Assembly: GCF_003184185.1 (NCBI RefSeq)
Contig: NZ_QHJG01000010.1
Coordinates: 69,791-133,790 of the forward strand
DNA: 64,000 bases
Direction: 5' to 3'
DNA from: Legionella qingyii
GTDB lineage: Bacteria > Pseudomonadota > Gammaproteobacteria > Legionellales > Legionellaceae
The notes beneath the pieces are model-generated. The model had not been told where the DNA came from. It made no database searches and saw only the letters and a list, made by a program, of their open reading frames with translations. Shown piece after piece: positions 60,606 through 64,000 of the stretch (positions within the stretch are counted from its first letter, which is position 1; each line of letters begins with the position of its first letter). A program made the translations under genes and the position numbers.

Positions 60606-61570
60606 TGATAGAACATATTCATAAAAAACTAACTGTTCCACGCGAGTATCACAATCAACGAATTGACAGTGTGCTCGCGCATTTGCTTCCCGACTATTCT
60701 CGTTCGCAAATCAGTAATTGGATCAAAAACGGGACAATAATTCTCAATCAAAAACCATGCAAACCCAAAGACAAAGTGCTAGATGGAGATTTGATTGAAA
60801 TTAATGTGGATTTTACTTTAACAGACCTGGATTTCAATCATTGTGTGCCTGAAGAAATTCCTTTAAATATTGTGTATGAGGACGAAGATATTCTAGTACT
60901 CAATAAACCTGAAAATATGGTAGTTCATCCTGGAGCTGGAAATAAAGAACATACATTGGTTAATGCGTTGCTGCATCATGCACCATCCTTATACCATTTA
61001 CCCAGGGCGGGCATTATTCATCGATTAGATAAAGATACAACAGGTTTATTAGTCGTAGCAAAAACTCTACCAGCACATACTTCTTTAATACGACAAATGC
61101 AAGCTCGCGAAATTCAGCGTCATTATGTTACTTTAGTACAAGGTCATATTATTTCTGGTGGAACGATTGATACTGGTTTTGGACGGCACCCAAGAAATCG
61201 ATTAAAAATGGCCGTTCAGGAGCAAGGACGACAAGCAATTACCCATTACTCCGTAAAGAAACAATATCAGGATTTTACTTTATTAGATGTCAATCTAATG
61301 ACTGGACGAACCCATCAAATAAGAGTCCATTTAGCCCACATCCATCATCCTGTAGTTGGTGATCCTTTGTATGGTGGACGTATGAGATTCCCGGCTCATG
61401 CCAGCGAACAGTTACGTACTGTACTCCAAGATTTTAAAAGACAAGCACTGCATGCCACTACCCTCTCATTTTATCATCCAAAAATAGAAAATGAGTTGAC
61501 GTTTAAGGCCCCAATGCCGGATGATTTTAACCTTCTTCTTAACACATTGGACGCGCATTATGAAGACTAA
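60605..61570 (+). CDS. rluD: 23S rRNA pseudouridine(1911/1915/1917) synthase RluD
   Basis: Makes three pseudouridines in helix 69 of 23S rRNA. It has 321 residues. The N-terminal S4 domain (about 17-70, RSQISNWIKNGTI) precedes the catalytic domain with HRLDKDTTGL (Asp142). The ATG at 60605 overlaps the miaB TGA by one base; a TTG one codon earlier is not needed. The 11-base overlap with pgeF supports cotranslation; rluD followed by pgeF (yfiH) is a widely conserved pair. Confidence 0.97.
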   Translation: MIEHIHKKLTVPREYHNQRIDSVLAHLLPDYSRSQISNWIKNGTIILNQKPCKPKDKVLDGDLIEINVDFTLTDLDFNHCVPEEIPLNIVYEDEDILVLNKPENMVVHPGAGNKEHTLVNALLHHAPSLYHLPRAGIIHRLDKDTTGLLVVAKTLPAHTSLIRQMQAREIQRHYVTLVQGHIISGGTIDTGFGRHPRNRLKMAVQEQGRQAITHYSVKKQYQDFTLLDVNLMTGRTHQIRVHLAHIHHPVVGDPLYGGRMRFPAHASEQLRTVLQDFKRQALHATTLSFYHPKIENELTFKAPMPDDFNLLLNTLDAHYED

Positions 61571-62297
61571 CTTAGCTAATTGGCCGGCGCCAAAAAATGT
61601 CACGGCCCTGAGTACAACACGTTTATCGGGATATAGCCAAGCTCCTTATGACAGCAATAATATGGGCTTGGGTGTGGGAGATAATGAGCAACATGTACTA
61701 AAAAACAGGCAACAACTTGTGGAGATGTTGCATCTGCCTGGTGAGCCTCAATGGTTATCTCAAACTCACAGTACTCATTGTGTTATTGCAGAAGAAGACT
61801 CAAACAGAAATGCAGATGCCGCCATAACTCGCTCGTCGAAACACCCTTTAGTGATTCTTACTGCAGATTGCCTGCCTATCATGCTTTGTAATGTACAAGG
61901 TACCGAGATTGCAGCTATTCATGCAGGCTGGAAAGGACTAGCTCAGGGTATTATTGAAAATACGCTTGATAAAATGATGAGCCCCACATCTGATGTATTG
62001 GCGTGGATAGGCCCATCAATTTGTCAAAAGTGTTATGAAGTGGGTGAGGAGGTATATCAAGCATTTGCCATTAAGTACCCTTTAAGTAAGCAAGCTTTTA
62101 AACCCGTTAACGGACAATGGCTGGCTAACTTGCCTCTAATTGCTGAAATTGTTCTGAACTCCAGAGATATTAAAGCAGTTTATCAGTCTGGACTATGTAC
62201 TTTTGAGTTAAAAAATGAGTTGTATTCCTATCGAAGAACGTCACAAACAGGTAGAATAGCTACCTTAATCTGGTTTAATGATCAACCTCAGGACTAA
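61560..62297 (+). CDS. pgeF: Peptidoglycan editing factor PgeF (YfiH, laccase-fold)
   Basis: Copper/zinc-binding protein that stops non-L-Ala amino acids being built into peptidoglycan precursors. It has 245 residues from the ATG at 61560. The metal-ligand motifs are SQTHS (His70), LTADCLPIML (Cys104) and AIHAGWKGL (His121). A longer frame into rluD lacks homology, and the chosen N-terminus (NWPAPKNVTALST) aligns with family members. It is followed within 5 bases by htrA. Confidence 0.95.
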   Translation: MKTNLANWPAPKNVTALSTTRLSGYSQAPYDSNNMGLGVGDNEQHVLKNRQQLVEMLHLPGEPQWLSQTHSTHCVIAEEDSNRNADAAITRSSKHPLVILTADCLPIMLCNVQGTEIAAIHAGWKGLAQGIIENTLDKMMSPTSDVLAWIGPSICQKCYEVGEEVYQAFAIKYPLSKQAFKPVNGQWLANLPLIAEIVLNSRDIKAVYQSGLCTFELKNELYSYRRTSQTGRIATLIWFNDQPQD

Positions 62298-62301
62298 TAA
62301 T

Positions 62302-63693
62302 ATGATTAAACATATCAAATTCATTATAAGTACCCTGCTTCTTTTTACAGCCTCATTTACCTATGCGGCTAACGAAGCAGATGCCGCTCCCATACCGAGT
62401 TTAGCCCCAGCCTTAAAAAACATCATGCCTGCAATCGTGAATGTTGCAGTACAAGGTTATTTACCTGCTAGTGCCACATCACCCAATTCTTCTGGCAATG
62501 ATGAAGAAGCTCAAAACAGCAGACAGCCGAATCAAACAGCTCCTGAAAAAGGACGTAAATTTGAAAGTATAGGCTCTGGTGTTATCGTAGATGCACAAAA
62601 CGGGATCATTATTACCAACGATCATGTAATTCGCAACGCAAATCTTGTCACCATCACGTTACAGGATGGCCGACGCTTAAAAGCCAAACTGATTGGCAGC
62701 GATAGTGAAACAGACTTAGCTATATTAAAAATTAATGCTACAAACTTAAAATCATTGCCTATAGGCGATTCAGATCAATTACAAGTAGGTGATTTTGTAG
62801 TTGCTATTGGAAATCCTTTCGGCTTAAACAGTTTTGGTAATAGTCAGTCTGCAACTTTTGGTATCGTTAGTGCATTAAAACGCAGCGACTTAAACATTGA
62901 GGGAGTAGAAAACTTTATCCAAACTGATGCTGCAATTAACCCAGGTAACTCTGGTGGTGCATTGGTTAATACAAAAGGGGAATTGATTGGGATTAATACT
63001 GCAATTCTTTCTCCTTACGGTGGTAATGTGGGAATAGGTTTTGCTATACCCATTAACATGGCAAAAGATGTAGCACAGCAAATTATTAAATTCGGCTCAA
63101 TTCATCGAGGCTTAATGGGTATATTTGTTCAACATTTAACACCTGAACTTGCCCATTCTTTAGGATATCCTGAGGATTTTCAAGGTGCATTGGTATCACA
63201 AGTTAATCCAAATTCACCTGCAGAACGGGCTGGATTAAAATCAGGTGATATTATTACCCAAATTAACAATACAAAAATCACACAAGCGACTCAGGTAAAA
63301 ACAACTATTAGTCTCTTACGTGTCGGTTCAAATGTTAAAATGGTTGTTCAACGTGATGGAAAGACAATCTCCCTGGATGCAGTTGTTACTGACATTAAAT
63401 CACATGAGCAAAAACTCCAATCAGAAAATCCTTTCCTTTATGGGCTGGCATTAAGAAACTTTGAGCAAGAAACACCTCCTCATGGTAACGTCATTGGTGT
63501 ACAAGTCGTTGGCGCTTCAGAAACAAGTGCTGGATGGCGTGCTGGTTTAAGACCTGGAGACATTATTATCTCTGCAAATAAAGCACCAGTTAAGGACGTT
63601 AAGTCATTACAACAAATTGCTCAACAGAAAAAGCAAGAATTGTTAGTTCAAATATTACGTGGTCCTGGCGCCATGTATTTATTGATCATTTAA
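62302..63693 (+). CDS. htrA: Periplasmic serine protease/chaperone of the HtrA (DegP/DegQ) family
   Basis: Periplasmic quality-control protease of 463 residues from the ATG at 62302 (AGGA in front). Signal peptide: about residues 1-22. The catalytic triad is His108 (TNDHVIRN), Asp138 (ETDLAIL) and Ser217 (NPGNSGGALV). PDZ1 (about 265-350) contains RGLMGIFVQHL, and PDZ2 (about 370-460) contains SAGWRAGLRPGDII. With two PDZ domains it is DegP/DegQ-like rather than DegS. It is the last gene of the miaB-rluD-pgeF-htrA run. Confidence 0.96.
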   Translation: MIKHIKFIISTLLLFTASFTYAANEADAAPIPSLAPALKNIMPAIVNVAVQGYLPASATSPNSSGNDEEAQNSRQPNQTAPEKGRKFESIGSGVIVDAQNGIIITNDHVIRNANLVTITLQDGRRLKAKLIGSDSETDLAILKINATNLKSLPIGDSDQLQVGDFVVAIGNPFGLNSFGNSQSATFGIVSALKRSDLNIEGVENFIQTDAAINPGNSGGALVNTKGELIGINTAILSPYGGNVGIGFAIPINMAKDVAQQIIKFGSIHRGLMGIFVQHLTPELAHSLGYPEDFQGALVSQVNPNSPAERAGLKSGDIITQINNTKITQATQVKTTISLLRVGSNVKMVVQRDGKTISLDAVVTDIKSHEQKLQSENPFLYGLALRNFEQETPPHGNVIGVQVVGASETSAGWRAGLRPGDIIISANKAPVKDVKSLQQIAQQKKQELLVQILRGPGAMYLLII

Positions 63694-64000
63694 CTTCTCA
63701 AAAAATTGATTCCTGGGTAAAGCATGACGATACCCAGGACTCAACTCTAACGCCATACAAAGTTCGAAATATTAAAGTGTATTCGCTCCAAATATCATAC
63801 CCCGACTAGCTTTATAAAAAGATATCCTAAATCAGTCTAATTTTTATTAGCTGCTTGGTAGTAGCATGCAAATTAATATTGATGTTTGCATAATCAGTAT
63901 AGGCGACATGGAGCTTGCCACTTAGTACTCTATTATTACAGGGCGATTTCATCAAAGTTTAAGAATAGAACAGATTGATATGAGAATTCCTAGATGTTTA
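63694..64000. other. 307-base tail with REP-like hairpin, no gene visible
   Basis: After the htrA stop and the 63711 hairpin, the last ~260 bases contain only short frames on both strands. They may be the upstream region of a gene beyond the window. Confidence 0.5.
63711..63739. repeat. REP-like hairpin after htrA
   Basis: TCCTGGGTA (63711-63719) and TACCCAGGA (63731-63739) are perfect 9-base arms around AAGCATGACGA. It lies 18 bases after the htrA stop and is the likely end of the miaB operon transcript. Confidence 0.7.

Overview
The window looks like chromosome from a flagellated Legionella species (Gammaproteobacteria). The evidence is AT-rich base composition, a FlaA-type flagellin, the fleSR-fliEFGHIJ block, a polyhydroxyalkanoate synthase, and several orphan or eukaryote-like proteins (an SH2-like protein and an esterase-fold-like protein) of the kind this genus sends through its Dot/Icm system. 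The species is not identified. I saw no tRNA, rRNA, CRISPR array, prophage or intact insertion sequence.

Layout. 1-4.7 kb: truncated sppA, divergent from clpB, which has a clear sigma-32 promoter; then a GNAT-like remnant and a queuosine-precursor-type transporter. 4.9-6.9 kb: two adjacent orphan genes on the minus strand. 7.1-21.1 kb, all minus strand: fleS, fleR, fliE-F-G-H-I-J, yhdP, a small membrane protein and mpl (transcription runs right to left). 21.4-30.6 kb: a 388-aa protein with an EreA/ChaN-like motif pattern, rarA-lolA-ftsK (minus), trxB, a Popeye-like cyclic-nucleotide-binding-fold membrane protein, aat, a putative SH2-domain protein, and infA. 30.7-37.1 kb, minus strand: a catabolic block of saccharopine/lysine-dehydrogenase-like enzyme, ALDH7-type aldehyde dehydrogenase, FadN-type hydroxyacyl-CoA dehydrogenase/hydratase and thiolase. 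37.3-45.6 kb, plus strand: phaC, lnt, leuS, lptE, holA, nadD. 45.6-49.2 kb, minus strand: accD, folC, a SPOR protein, cvpA. 49.5-53.6 kb: a sigma-28 promoter, then flaA, flaG, fliD, fliS. 53.9-56 kb: a Cache-HAMP class III adenylate cyclase. 56.7-63.7 kb, plus strand: an L,D-transpeptidase, an MFS transporter, miaB, rluD, pgeF and an HtrA/DegP protease.

How the parts fit. The flagellar genes form two blocks about 31 kb apart. The early block (regulators, MS ring, switch, export ATPase) sits under the FleS/FleR two-component system. The late block (filament, cap, chaperone) sits behind a FliA promoter. The catabolic block can be read as lysine to aminoadipate oxidation next to beta-oxidation, feeding acetyl-CoA or hydroxyacyl-CoA close to the PHA synthase.

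The main non-gene structure is a dispersed family of imperfect palindromes. Members often begin with GTAG and carry CCTGGGT / ACCCRGG arms. At least twelve lie between or at the ends of genes, and one supplies the stop codon of rarA. They resemble REP elements mobilised by RAYT transposases. The most interesting proteins are the SH2-like protein (29634-30176), the EreA/ChaN-like protein (21425-22591), the Popeye-like protein (28113-28754) and the orphan pair (4892-6853).
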